Origin: Tractidigestivibacter montrealensis
Lineage (GTDB): Bacteria > Actinomycetota > Coriobacteriia > Coriobacteriales > Atopobiaceae
DNA: 57,861 nucleotides
Reading direction: 5' to 3'
Assembly: GCF_024741235.1 (NCBI RefSeq)
Contig: NZ_JANSKA010000009.1
Location: 1-57,861 of the forward strand
Of this stretch, positions 8,484 through 17,226 are shown piece by piece; within the stretch, counting starts at the first letter, position 1, and every line of letters starts with the position of its first letter. Both the position numbers and the translations under genes were made by a program. The notes beneath the pieces were generated by a model, which saw only the letters and a program-made list of their open reading frames with translations, had not been told where the DNA came from and made no database searches.

Positions 8484-8984
8484 ATGTATGAGATTGGTGA
8501 GTACGTTGTCCATCCGGGTCAGGGCGTGTGCCGTGTCGAGGATGTGACAGATGGCCCCACCCCTTGCTACCAGCTCATGCCTGTTGGGGAGCGTCACCCC
8601 ATGCGCATCAGCTACCCCGTCTCCAGCGAGTCTCGCCTGCGCCCGGTCCTCTCGGCTGAGGAGGCCCGCGCCATCATCGACGAGTACCCCACCATGGCGG
8701 TTGAGTCCTACTCCGAGCACAGCGGAACCCTGGAGGAGCAGCACTTCAAGGACGAGATTCGCCGCGGCAGCTGCCAGGACTCCGTTCGCATCGTGAAGAC
8801 CTTCCGCGAGCGCATCGACGAGGTCAAGGCACGCAACAAGAAGCCGCCCGTGGCCTTTGACCGCATCCTCAAGCTGGCAACGGCCCGTTCGCTTCAGGAG
8901 CTCTCCGTCGCGCTGGACACCACGCCCGAGGACGTCCAGGCGCTCTTCGAGGGCGCGCTTGACGCGGCGGCCGAGGAGAACTAG
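8484..8984 (+). CDS. carD: CarD family transcriptional regulator
   Basis: This 166-aa protein matches the CarD/CdnL family that binds the RNA polymerase beta subunit and stabilises open promoters. The N-terminal Tudor-like RNAP-interaction domain starts MYEIGEYVVHPGQGVCRVE and has the MRISYPV strand. The C-terminal helical DNA-binding domain covers about 65-160. The start is an ATG after AAAGGAG. It is likely monocistronic: a 151-bp AT-richer leader precedes it and a terminator follows. Confidence 0.88.
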   Translation: MYEIGEYVVHPGQGVCRVEDVTDGPTPCYQLMPVGERHPMRISYPVSSESRLRPVLSAEEARAIIDEYPTMAVESYSEHSGTLEEQHFKDEIRRGSCQDSVRIVKTFRERIDEVKARNKKPPVAFDRILKLATARSLQELSVALDTTPEDVQALFEGALDAAAEEN

Positions 8985-9014
8985 ACCACTCGCTTGCAGG
9001 TACGCCTCGCACGC

Positions 9015-9043
9015 AAAGCCGGTCGCCAGCTGCGGCCGGCTTT
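9015..9043 (+). terminator. terminator after carD
   Basis: An 11-bp stem AAAGCCGGTCG / CGGCCGGCTTT (one G-U) with a 7-nt loop, followed by CTTGT, lies 30 nt past the carD stop. Confidence 0.7.
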
Positions 9044-9186
9044 CTTGTCGCCAGCGGAGTACTTGCCGCAGGTGTCCCACCACATTCTTTCCGCTGCGTT
9101 GCCATTCTCGCCAAAGCGCAGGCATTGCGCTCACCTTGGGTAGAATTGGACTCACTTAACCATATGGCCTCGACCAAGGAGGATTC

Positions 9187-9483
9187 GTGCCTACCGCAGA
9201 CGAGACAGACCAGAACCGTGCAATCATCACCGTCCTGGGAGAAGACCGTCCGGGCATCGTTGCAGCAGTGTCCACGGAGCTCTCTGAGCGTTCCGCCAAC
9301 ATACTCGACATCTCGCAGACCATCCTCCAGGGCACGTTCACGATGACCATGCTCGTGGACCTGGCACAGGTCAAGACAGACTTCTCCGAGCTCAAGGGTG
9401 CCCTCGATGCGCTCTCGGAGCGCCTGGGCGTCCAGATTCGCATCCAGCGTGAGGAAGTTTTCCGCTACATGTACCGCCTGTAG
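9187..9483 (+). CDS. ACT domain-containing protein
   Basis: This 98-aa protein is a single ACT-type ligand-binding module of the GcvR-like/UPF0237 type. The strand-helix pattern is clear from AIITVLGEDRPGIVAAVS to about residue 60, and DRPGIVA is the usual ligand loop. The start is a GTG at 9187 preceded by AAGGAGG. TAGAAT at 9141-9146 may be the -10. In many bacteria this gene sits beside a DUF711 protein; here citrate synthase follows 73 bp later. The bound amino acid is unknown. Confidence 0.8.
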   Translation: MPTADETDQNRAIITVLGEDRPGIVAAVSTELSERSANILDISQTILQGTFTMTMLVDLAQVKTDFSELKGALDALSERLGVQIRIQREEVFRYMYRL

Positions 9484-9556
9484 CTCTTCTCAGCGCACAC
9501 AACGGTCTTCGGCGCGTCCGTCTTGCGTTGCGGGACGGCGAGAAAGGTGTTAGGCC

Positions 9557-11086
9557 ATGCCCCTCTTCAAGTCAAACCGCAGCAGGAACGAGGTCTTTGG
9601 GCCCATCCTCTCGACGCTCGACACCTCCGCCATGACGCACGTGGCGGACGCCTACCCCATGCCGTCCAAGGCCCTGGGCCGTCCCGCCGTCTCCGATGGC
9701 CTCTATGACGGCTATAAGGATGCTGACGTCCTGGACGGCGACCTCTACAGCCGCTACGACGTGAAGCGCGGCCTGCGCAATGCCGATGGCTCCGGCGTGC
9801 TCGTGGGTCTCACTACCATCTCGAACGTCCACGGCTACACCAAGGAGAACGGCGTGGTCGTGCCCGACAAGGGTGACCTCATCCTTCGTGGCTACCACAT
9901 TGAGGACCTGGTGGCAGGACCGCAGCGCGAGGACCGCTTTGGCTACGAGGAGGTGGCCTACCTCGTGATCACCGGGCATCTGCCTACCACTGCCGAGCTG
10001 GACGACTTCCGCGCCCGCATCGACTCGCGCAGGCAGCTGCCTGACGGCTACCTCTCGATCTTCCCCCGCACCACGTACAGCCACTCGATCATGAACGTGC
10101 TACAGCGCGCCACGCTCCTGCTCTACGCCTTCGATCCCACGCCGGACGACACCTCGCCCGAGCACGAGATCGACGTTGCCCTCTCGCTGCTTGGCCGTTG
10201 GCCGCGCACGGCTGCCGTGGCGCACGCCGCAAGCGTGGCGGCGATGAACGAGGACCGTCTGGTGGTGCCGCCGGCGCGTGAGGGCTTCTCGATGGCCGAG
10301 ACGGTGCTCGACGTGCTCCGCGGCGACGAGGGCTTCACGCACGACGAGGCCATGATGCTTGACGTTATGCTCATGCTCCACGTGGAGCATGGCGGCGGCA
10401 ACAACTCCACCTTCACCACGCGCGTCCTTTCGTCTTCGGGGACCGACGCCTACTCCGCCTACGCGGCGGCGCTGGGATCGCTCAAGGGCCCCAAGCACGG
10501 CGGCGCCAACTTCAAGGTTGGCCAGATGATCGATGACATTGGCGCCCACGTGGCCGACTGGACCAACGACGACGAGGTGGCGGGCTATCTCGAGAAGATT
10601 GTACGTGGCGAGGCCTTCGACAAGACCGGCCTCATCTACGGCCTGGGACACGCGGTCTACACGCTCTCGGACCCCCGCGCGCAGCTGGTCAAGCGCTATG
10701 CGCGCAAGCTTGCGCACCAGAAGGGCGCCGAGGACAAGCTCGACCTCATCGAGAGCATCGAGCGCCTGGGGCCCGAGGTCATGCGCAACGTCAAGGGCAC
10801 CAAGAAGCCCATCTGCGCCAACATCGACATGTACACGGGCTTTGTCTACTCCATGCTCGGCGTCCCCAAGGACCTCTACACCCCCATCTTTGCCATGGCG
10901 CGCGTTGCCGGCTGGGCGGCTCACCGCATGGAGGAGCTCTACGGCGCGGGCCGCATCATCAGGCCGGCATATCGCTCTGTCTTCGACATGCGCGAGTACG
11001 TGCCGCTTGAGGAGCGCGATGCCGCCGCCGTGGGCGAGAAGGGCGCCGCAGGCGAGAAGGACGCTGGCGTGACAGATGGGCAGTAG
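9557..11086 (+). CDS. gltA: citrate synthase
   Basis: This 509-aa protein condenses oxaloacetate and acetyl-CoA to citrate. The catalytic elements are visible: His in GPKHGGANF, His in YGLGHAVYT, Asp in ANIDMYTGFVY and a substrate Arg in RPAYRS. It is longer than typical ~430-aa enzymes, with extra N-terminal sequence before GLTTISN and a charged C-terminal tail (EKGAAGEKDAGV). In a fermentative actinobacterium it probably feeds glutamate synthesis. It overlaps the downstream HAD gene by 11 bp, so the two are coupled. Confidence 0.9.
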   Translation: MPLFKSNRSRNEVFGPILSTLDTSAMTHVADAYPMPSKALGRPAVSDGLYDGYKDADVLDGDLYSRYDVKRGLRNADGSGVLVGLTTISNVHGYTKENGVVVPDKGDLILRGYHIEDLVAGPQREDRFGYEEVAYLVITGHLPTTAELDDFRARIDSRRQLPDGYLSIFPRTTYSHSIMNVLQRATLLLYAFDPTPDDTSPEHEIDVALSLLGRWPRTAAVAHAASVAAMNEDRLVVPPAREGFSMAETVLDVLRGDEGFTHDEAMMLDVMLMLHVEHGGGNNSTFTTRVLSSSGTDAYSAYAAALGSLKGPKHGGANFKVGQMIDDIGAHVADWTNDDEVAGYLEKIVRGEAFDKTGLIYGLGHAVYTLSDPRAQLVKRYARKLAHQKGAEDKLDLIESIERLGPEVMRNVKGTKKPICANIDMYTGFVYSMLGVPKDLYTPIFAMARVAGWAAHRMEELYGAGRIIRPAYRSVFDMREYVPLEERDAAAVGEKGAAGEKDAGVTDGQ

Positions 11087-11954
11087 CTCTCGCACTGATG
11101 CGCAGGGCGCCCCCGTGCGCCCGCGCATCGTCTTCTCGGACATGGACGACACCTTCCTTGCACCTGACAAGTCGCTGCTGCCGCGCAACATGGCTATGCT
11201 CGACCGCCTGGCCGAGGAAGGCATCGAGTTTGTGCCCTGCACGGGACGCGCGTGGCACGCGATTCCGCCCGAGGTCCGCCGCCATCCGGCGACGCACTAC
11301 GGCGTGCCTTCGGACGGCTCCGTGGTGATCGATGCCGCGTCCGAGAAGGTCCTTCTCGACCAGAGCCTGGGCGCTCGGCGCGCGCTGGCGCTGCTCTCGC
11401 GCGTGGGCGGGCTTCTCGACCGCATGACCTTCGAGGTGTTTGCCGACGGCCGCGTGCTTACCAACAGGGCGAGCTGGGGGCTTATCGGGAAGCTGGGGCT
11501 GTCCGCGGCCCAGACTGCGTACATGCAGGCGTCGCGCACGCTGGTGGACAAGCCACTCGAGCAGGTGATCCTCGACGTTCGCACGGTCGAGCGCGTAGGC
11601 ATGTGCTGGGGCATTGGCGCTGGCGCGCGCGAGGTCGCCTGTGCTGCGCGCATGGCCGTGGAGGAGGACCCCACGCTGCGGCACACGGGTTCCTACGGGA
11701 GCGCCATCGAGGTGGTGGACGCGCAGGCGTCGAAGGGCTCCGCGCTGGCGTGGCTCTGCGACAGGCTTGGCATTGCGCGCGAGCAGAGCGTGGCGTTTGG
11801 CGACTCGCCCAACGACCTTGAGATGATTCGCGCTGCGGGCGACGGCGTGGCCGTGGGCAACGCGTGCGAGGCGCTGCTCGCCGAGGCGGACCACGTGACG
11901 GCGACCAACGCCGAGAGCGGCTTTGCCACGTACCTGGAGGCGCTTCTCGGCTAA
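11076..11954 (+). CDS. Cof-type HAD-superfamily phosphatase
   Basis: This 292-aa hydrolase is probably a cytosolic sugar-phosphate or cofactor phosphatase of the Cof/YidA group. Motif I DMDDTF (about 22-27) has the nucleophile and acid/base Asp, TGR (about 56-58) is motif II, SKGSAL carries motif III Lys, and FGDSPND is motif IV. The C2-type cap covers about 85-210. The start lies inside the end of gltA. The substrate cannot be told from sequence. Confidence 0.82.
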   Translation: MGSSSRTDAQGAPVRPRIVFSDMDDTFLAPDKSLLPRNMAMLDRLAEEGIEFVPCTGRAWHAIPPEVRRHPATHYGVPSDGSVVIDAASEKVLLDQSLGARRALALLSRVGGLLDRMTFEVFADGRVLTNRASWGLIGKLGLSAAQTAYMQASRTLVDKPLEQVILDVRTVERVGMCWGIGAGAREVACAARMAVEEDPTLRHTGSYGSAIEVVDAQASKGSALAWLCDRLGIAREQSVAFGDSPNDLEMIRAAGDGVAVGNACEALLAEADHVTATNAESGFATYLEALLG

Positions 11955-12016
11955 GGGGCGTCATTCCTGCCCATGCCGCCATCTTGTACCCAGGCTCGCG
12001 ACCGTTCCGCGCGCCC

Positions 12017-12799
12017 CTAGCACACGTCCTTCACGCGGAGCAGCTCGAACTTTACGATGCTCGTGTCATAGATCTCTGTGTTAACCATCACGGGAACGTT
12101 GTCACGGTTGTAGTTGATGCCGTTGAACGTGAGTGCCGTCTCGCAGCGCAGCTGCGCCCCTGCCTTGGCAAGCTGGCAGGCCCTGAGGTGCGTGATGGAC
12201 TCGAGCTCAATCTTGTCTCGCACGATGGCGACGCCCGCCTCGTCTCGGAGGAAGTCGAAGATGGGGTGGGCTGAGAGGTACTCTGCGGTGGGGAGGTTCT
12301 TGACAAGCGAGGTGGGGAACCTGTCTACGCTGATGATTGCTGGCGTGCCATCCGCAAAGTAGAGCTTCTCGACTGAGCAGAGCTTGGTACCTGGCGCAAC
12401 GCCAAGGCGCTCCGCCTCGTCCAGCACGGCGGGCCTGGTGGAGATGTCTACGACCGTGATGGTTGCTTGGTGCCCACTTTCGGCGATGAGCTTGGTGAAC
12501 TCCTCGCCGGGGACAAGGTTGATTTTGATGCTGGCGGAGGCGGGGTTGATGAAGGTGCCACGCCCCTGCTCCCTGAGGACGAGACCCTCTCGCTCGAGCT
12601 CTCCAAGCGCACGACGGATGGTGATTCTGCTTACGCCAAAGAGCTTGGCGAGGTCGTTCTCGGGCGGGAGCTTTGTCTGGCCCTTGCGGTAGAGGAACAT
12701 GACATAGGTCGTGAGCTGCTGCTTTGCGGTTCCGCTGAGGTTTGTCCGAACGAGTTCCACGCTCGCCTCCGTGCGCTTGGTGTCTGGTGGTAGCGACAT
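12017..12799 (-). CDS. GntR/HutC-family regulator with UTRA domain
   Basis: This 260-aa repressor has an N-terminal winged helix (LPPENDLAKLFGVSRITIRRALGEL, about 42-66), the usual LVLREQGRGTFI wing, and a C-terminal UTRA effector domain (about 90-255), which in this subfamily binds sugars, amino acids or histidine intermediates. Upstream in-frame starts add an Arg/Pro-rich extension lacking family similarity, so MSLPPDTKRT is chosen. It lies alone between genes for a HAD phosphatase and Kup, and no target operon is obvious. Confidence 0.83.
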   Translation of the reverse strand: MSLPPDTKRTEASVELVRTNLSGTAKQQLTTYVMFLYRKGQTKLPPENDLAKLFGVSRITIRRALGELEREGLVLREQGRGTFINPASASIKINLVPGEEFTKLIAESGHQATITVVDISTRPAVLDEAERLGVAPGTKLCSVEKLYFADGTPAIISVDRFPTSLVKNLPTAEYLSAHPIFDFLRDEAGVAIVRDKIELESITHLRACQLAKAGAQLRCETALTFNGINYNRDNVPVMVNTEIYDTSIVKFELLRVKDVC

Positions 12800-12905
12800 C
12801 AGATTATCTACCCAGGTGTTGGAGAAAACCGGCGAGGAAAAGCGGCGCGGATGGGCAAGGGCTGGAGCGGGTCCCGCGCGGGTGCCGTAGAGGCGTACAA
12901 AGTTG

Positions 12906-12936
12906 CGGCTCCGGCGTCGCATTGACGCCGGAGCCG
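12906..12936. terminator. hairpin between kup and the GntR gene
   Basis: A perfect 13-bp stem (12906-12918 with 12924-12936) with loop GCATT lies 33 bp past the kup stop. The T run is on the plus side (TGTTTTT), so termination of the leftward kup transcript is likely but not ideal. Confidence 0.6.
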
Positions 12937-12969
12937 TGTTTTTCTCGCATGTGGCAACAGGACTGCAGG

Positions 12970-15303
12970 CTACCTGTTGTCGCCCTGGTCCTGCTCGCCG
13001 ATCTTCTCCTCGGCTGCCTTGACGGCGTACTCGAGCTCTTCCTCCTCGGAGTCCTCGTCGTCCTCGTCCTCCTCGTCGATGCGCAGCGGCTTGAAGCTTG
13101 CCGTGTCGCCGCCCACCAGGGTCTTCTCGGCGTCGCTGGCATTCTCCTCGCGCTCGTTGTGCATGGAGGCAGAGAAGATGTCCTCGTCGTCTGAGTCCTC
13201 GTCGCCTTCGGCGGGCTTTGCGACGACCTTCTTGGGTGCCGCTGCCAGCACCGCATTGGCGTCGATGGGGATGCGCGTGAGCTTGTGCTGGCGCTTGGCC
13301 TTGGCGAACAGTGGCACGTACTCAAAGATCACCGAGGAGTTCTCCAGGCCGTACCAGCGCATGGGCGTGCCGCACAGGCGGCGGATGAAGTACTTGGCTT
13401 CGATGGTGCGCGAGTCCGCCCCGGAGATATCCGTCTCGGGCGAGAGGACCTTGCGAATCAGGCAGAAGCGGAAGTCGCCCACGATGCTGTGCTTGCGGTA
13501 GATCGAGTACTTGTGGTTCTGCGGAGCAAGCTGGTTATGCTCCACCAGGTCCTCGACAATCTGGTAGAGGTAGGTGTTCACGCGCTGGTTCACGCGGAAG
13601 CCCAGGCGCAGCTGCACCTTGAACACGAAGTCGGTGTCAAAGGTGTTGACCATGTACTCGTGGGTGTAGGGCTCGTCGGTAACCTGGACGTTGAGGAAGT
13701 AGTACGCCCTCGCGCGCTTGGGGCGCTTGTCCAGGATCGAGTAGAGGATGTCGCGGTCGAGCTTGTCGAGCGAAGAGTCGTTGGTGAGGAACACCAGGTT
13801 GTCGGCAAGCAGCGGGTAGGACTCGTCGTGCGAGAGGTCGAAGAGCTGGTCGAGGTACTCACGGACGGGCAGGTAGACGGACTGCGTGCGCTCGATGGCC
13901 GTTCCGCGGCGCCAGATGTACATCACGAGGAAGAGCACGGTGGCGAGAAGCACGGTGACGTAGCCGCCGTGGAAGAACTTGGTGAGGCTCGAGAAGAAGA
14001 ACATGAGCTCGATGGCGCCAAAGAAGACGAGGAACACCACGGCCGCCGCGGGCTTGCGGCGAATGCGCGAGAGGTACGAGAACAGCAGGAGCGTGGTCAT
14101 AAGCATGGTGCAGGTGATGGCCAGGCCGTAGGCGGCCTCCATGTGCTTGGAGCTCTGGAAGAGCAGCACCACGCCCATGCAGCCAATCCACATGATGTTG
14201 TTTACCAGCGGGATGTAGATCTGGCCGCGCGTCTCGGAGGGGTAGTTGATTTTCATGTGGGGCATGAGGTCGAGGCGAATGGCCTCGGAAACAATGGAGT
14301 AGGAGCCCGTGATGAGCGCCTGCGACGCGATGATGGCCGCAAAGGTGGAGAGAATCACGGCAAAGACGCGGAACTCCTCGGGCAGCATCTGGAAGAAGGG
14401 GTTGAGGTCCGTGATGGCCGCAAGCTCGCCGCTGCCGTGGTTGGCGATAATCCAGGCGCCCTGGCCCAGGTAGTTGAGGATGAGGCAGAGCTTCACGAAC
14501 GGCCAGGAGAAGTAGATGTTTGCCTTGCCCACGTGGCCCATGTCGGAGTAGAGGGCCTCGGCGCCGGTGGTGCACAGGAAGACGTTGCCCAGCACCATGA
14601 GGCCGGCGGCGTTGAGGTTGTGGTTAAAGAGAAACATGATGCCGCGCAGCGGGTTGAGCGCGCGGAAGACGTTGAGGTCGAGTCCCACGTTGAGGAGGCC
14701 GGTGATGCCCAGGAAGAGGAACCACACGGTCATGACCGGGCCAAACGCCTTGCCGATGGTGGAGGTGCCCGCCTTCTGCATGGCAAAGAGGATGCAGAGA
14801 ATAACGAGGGTGATGCCAACCACGATGGCCTGGTTGTCGCCGATGATGCCGTAGAAGAAGTCGATGGTGCGCAGGCCCTCGATGGCGGTGGTCACGGTGA
14901 CGGCGGGGGTCAGGATTCCGTCGGCGAGAAGTGCCGCGCCGCCGACCATGGCGGGGATGATGAGCCACTTGCCGCAGCGCTTGACGAGGCTGTACAGCGC
15001 AAAGATGCCGCCCTCGTTGTGGTTGTCGGCCTTCATGGCCACTAGCACGTACTTGACCGTGGTGATGAGCGTGATGGTCCAGATGAGCAGCGACAGCGCG
15101 CCGAGAACCACGTCCTCGCTCATGGTGCCTAGGCCGCCGTTGCCGGTCATGATGGCCTTGAGGGTGTACATGGGGCTGGTGCCGATGTCGCCGTAGACGA
15201 CGCCCAGCGTTACAAGCACCATACCTGCTGAGAGTGGAATGCCGCCCTTCTTGATGGGCTTCCTGGCTCGCTTGGTTGGGGCCGGTGCGTTGGATGTAAC
15301 CAT
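12970..15303 (-). CDS. kup: Kup potassium uptake protein
   Basis: This 777-aa Kup/HAK family potassium-proton symporter has about 12 membrane helices in the first ~460 residues (LVTLGVVYGDIGTSPMYTL is the family hallmark) and a cytosolic C-terminal domain of ~300 residues. It ends in a very acidic tail (runs of Asp/Glu near 745-765), longer than in E. coli Kup. The start MVTSNAPAP follows a leader with a promoter-like element; upstream in-frame starts are not supported. It lies alone and divergent from the S10 peptidase gene. Confidence 0.92.
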   Translation of the reverse strand: MVTSNAPAPTKRARKPIKKGGIPLSAGMVLVTLGVVYGDIGTSPMYTLKAIMTGNGGLGTMSEDVVLGALSLLIWTITLITTVKYVLVAMKADNHNEGGIFALYSLVKRCGKWLIIPAMVGGAALLADGILTPAVTVTTAIEGLRTIDFFYGIIGDNQAIVVGITLVILCILFAMQKAGTSTIGKAFGPVMTVWFLFLGITGLLNVGLDLNVFRALNPLRGIMFLFNHNLNAAGLMVLGNVFLCTTGAEALYSDMGHVGKANIYFSWPFVKLCLILNYLGQGAWIIANHGSGELAAITDLNPFFQMLPEEFRVFAVILSTFAAIIASQALITGSYSIVSEAIRLDLMPHMKINYPSETRGQIYIPLVNNIMWIGCMGVVLLFQSSKHMEAAYGLAITCTMLMTTLLLFSYLSRIRRKPAAAVVFLVFFGAIELMFFFSSLTKFFHGGYVTVLLATVLFLVMYIWRRGTAIERTQSVYLPVREYLDQLFDLSHDESYPLLADNLVFLTNDSSLDKLDRDILYSILDKRPKRARAYYFLNVQVTDEPYTHEYMVNTFDTDFVFKVQLRLGFRVNQRVNTYLYQIVEDLVEHNQLAPQNHKYSIYRKHSIVGDFRFCLIRKVLSPETDISGADSRTIEAKYFIRRLCGTPMRWYGLENSSVIFEYVPLFAKAKRQHKLTRIPIDANAVLAAAPKKVVAKPAEGDEDSDDEDIFSASMHNEREENASDAEKTLVGGDTASFKPLRIDEEDEDDEDSEEEELEYAVKAAEEKIGEQDQGDNR

Positions 15304-15365
15304 GACGCTCCAATTTCCGTGGGTTCTACCTGCGAATCCGTGGTTATTCCAAATACCAATCGTTG

Positions 15366-15403
15366 AATATAGCACTCTCCTTAAAGAAAGGTGAATGCTT
15401 CAC
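15366..15403 (-). promoter_or_regulatory. kup promoter with overlapping palindrome
   Basis: On the minus strand TTCACC (15390-15395) and TATATT (15366-15371) are 18 nt apart, about 65 nt before kup. GTGAA-TGC-TTCAC (15391-15403) overlaps the -35 and could be an operator. A c-di-AMP riboswitch was looked for and not recognised. Confidence 0.45.
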
Positions 15404-15588
15404 TCTTCTATATGCAGTTAAAGCGGGGTTTGCCTGCGGCTCCTCTCGGCGGAAATCGTGCTGTCTCGCCGGGGGGCCGGCGGGGAGCGGGGGACAGCGG
15501 GGAGCGAGTAGAATGGTGCACGTTGCCGCTATCCTCGGCTGGGTGGTCTTGTACAACTGGTCGAGGCTCTACAAGGGAAGGGGTTCTT

Positions 15589-17106
15589 ATGGCAGACGAG
15601 AACACGCAAGCGCCTCAGACGGCGCCCGCCTCGGAGGCGCCGCGCCGCCCGTATGAGAACGTGCCCGCAAACGTGGTGAGGAGCGTGCCCAACCCGGCGA
15701 GCGCGCGCCTCTCGTGGACTGACGGCGAGAGGACCATCGACTACGTGTCCACTGCCGCCCACCTTGACGTCCGCGATGACTCTGGCCGCCTTGAGGGCAA
15801 GATGTTCTCGCTCTCCTATGTGGCAGTGGACGAGGAGGGCCAGCCCAACTCCGCCCGCCCGGTGACCTTTGCCTACAACGGCGGCCCTGGCTCGGCATCG
15901 GTGCCAATCAACTTTGGCGGCATTGGGCCTCGCCGCGTTGAGACCGACGGCACCAATCACCTGGCGGCATCCGCGCGGGTGGCCGACAACCCTCATACGC
16001 TGCTCAAGGACTCTGACCTCGTGTTTCTCGACGCCCTAGGCACCGGCTGGTCAGTGGTTGCAGACGACTGCGACCCTGCGACGGTCTTCTCGGTCGACGG
16101 CGACGCTGACGCCTTTGCGCGCGCGATCATGGACTGGCTCGAGAAGAACCACCGCTGGTCAAGCCCCATCTACCTCTATGGCGAGTCCTACGGCACCTTT
16201 AGGAACGCCGTGCTCATGAGGCTTCTGGGCGAGAGGTCCGTCAAGCTCACCGGCGTGGTGATGCTCTCGGCCATCTGGGACTGGGTGCAGACGCTCCCCG
16301 GCGAGGACCTCTACTACCTGGGCATGATGCCCACCTACGCGGCTGCGGCGCAGTTCTTTGGCCGCACGGGCGAGGGCGTGGACCCCAACGAGTGGTTTGA
16401 TCGCGCGATGGACTTTGCCGATGACACGCTGGCGCCGGCGCTTCTCCGCGGCGACCGCCTGGGCGCCGAGCGCGAGCGCGACGTGGCGCGCCAGCTCTCG
16501 CAGTTCGTGGGGCTGCCCGTCGACTTCCTTGCGCGTCATCACCTGCGCGTGGAGCTCACGGAGTTCCGCCGCGAGCTGCTGCGCGACGAGGGGCGCGTGT
16601 GCGGCCGCCTGGACATGCGCTTCTGCTCGGACGAGCCGTCGCCCATGCAGGCGAGCCTCGACTGGCTGGGTGGCGAGGATGCCGCCGACGACGCCGTGGA
16701 GGCCAACTGGACCAACGCCTTCCGCGCGTTCTGCGCGGATGAGCTGGGCTACCAGGGCCCCTCGGTCTACCTGGGGCAGAACTGGGAGCGCGTGGGTCAC
16801 AAGTGGATTTGGCAGCACGAGGTTCCCGGTACGGGCGAGAAGGTCGGCGCGCCCAACGTGACCGGCGACGTTGCGCTTGCGCTGCGCCGCAACCCTGCGA
16901 TGAAGCTCGCAATCATCGGCGGCCGCTACGACGCCGCCACCACGTTCTGGAACGTGCGCCACGACCTGAGCTGCCAGTTCCTCTCGCCTGCGCTCAAGGA
17001 GCGCGTGACCTGGCTGCGCTACGGCTGCGGCCACATGGCCTACGTGGATGAGCCCACGCTTGCCGCGATGGACCGCGACATCCACGACTTCTACCAGAAG
17101 GCATGA
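15589..17106 (+). CDS. serine carboxypeptidase (peptidase S10)
   Basis: This 505-aa peptidase S10 family protein removes C-terminal residues. GGPGS (oxyanion region, about 104-108), GESYG with nucleophilic Ser (about 199-203), Asp in GGRYDAAT and His in GCGHMAY form the expected triad in order. No signal peptide is seen, so it is probably cytosolic, unusual compared with eukaryotic secreted relatives but normal for bacterial ones. The start follows AAGGGAAGGGG; an upstream in-frame start gives an unlikely extension. TAGAAT at 15509-15514 is a possible -10. The stop lies in an ATGAGACA fragment of the REP-like repeat. Confidence 0.85.
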   Translation: MADENTQAPQTAPASEAPRRPYENVPANVVRSVPNPASARLSWTDGERTIDYVSTAAHLDVRDDSGRLEGKMFSLSYVAVDEEGQPNSARPVTFAYNGGPGSASVPINFGGIGPRRVETDGTNHLAASARVADNPHTLLKDSDLVFLDALGTGWSVVADDCDPATVFSVDGDADAFARAIMDWLEKNHRWSSPIYLYGESYGTFRNAVLMRLLGERSVKLTGVVMLSAIWDWVQTLPGEDLYYLGMMPTYAAAAQFFGRTGEGVDPNEWFDRAMDFADDTLAPALLRGDRLGAERERDVARQLSQFVGLPVDFLARHHLRVELTEFRRELLRDEGRVCGRLDMRFCSDEPSPMQASLDWLGGEDAADDAVEANWTNAFRAFCADELGYQGPSVYLGQNWERVGHKWIWQHEVPGTGEKVGAPNVTGDVALALRRNPAMKLAIIGGRYDAATTFWNVRHDLSCQFLSPALKERVTWLRYGCGHMAYVDEPTLAAMDRDIHDFYQKA

Positions 17107-17111
17107 GACAC

Positions 17112-17142
17112 ATGAGACAGAGGGACAGTCCCTTTGTCTCAT
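17112..17142. repeat. REP-like palindrome, copy 3
   Basis: Central base A; one mismatch in the left arm (GACAGAGGG). An extra ATGAGACA just upstream contains the S10 peptidase stop codon. It is paired head-to-head with copy 4 around a terminator. Confidence 0.88.
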
Positions 17143-17148
17143 AACGAT

Positions 17149-17178
17149 GCCGGGAAGTCTCGCATGAGGCCTCCCGGC
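17149..17178. terminator. terminator between the two REP copies
   Basis: A 7-bp stem GCCGGGA (17149-17155) / TCCCGGC (17172-17178), then a T-rich run (GTTTTCTTT), between the convergent S10 peptidase and RlmKL genes. Confidence 0.6.
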
Positions 17179-17195
17179 GTTTTCTTTACCTGCGC

Positions 17196-17226
17196 ATGAG
17201 ACAAAGGGACTGTCCCTTTGTCTCAT
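17196..17226. repeat. REP-like palindrome, copy 4
   Basis: Central base T, the opposite orientation to copy 3. It contains the TGA stop codon of the leftward rlmKL gene (complement of 17223-17225). Confidence 0.9.

Noticed and set aside
15304-15588. c-di-AMP (ydaO) riboswitch before kup
   Set aside because: The usual motif sequences are not present; the patch is better read as a promoter with a short palindrome.
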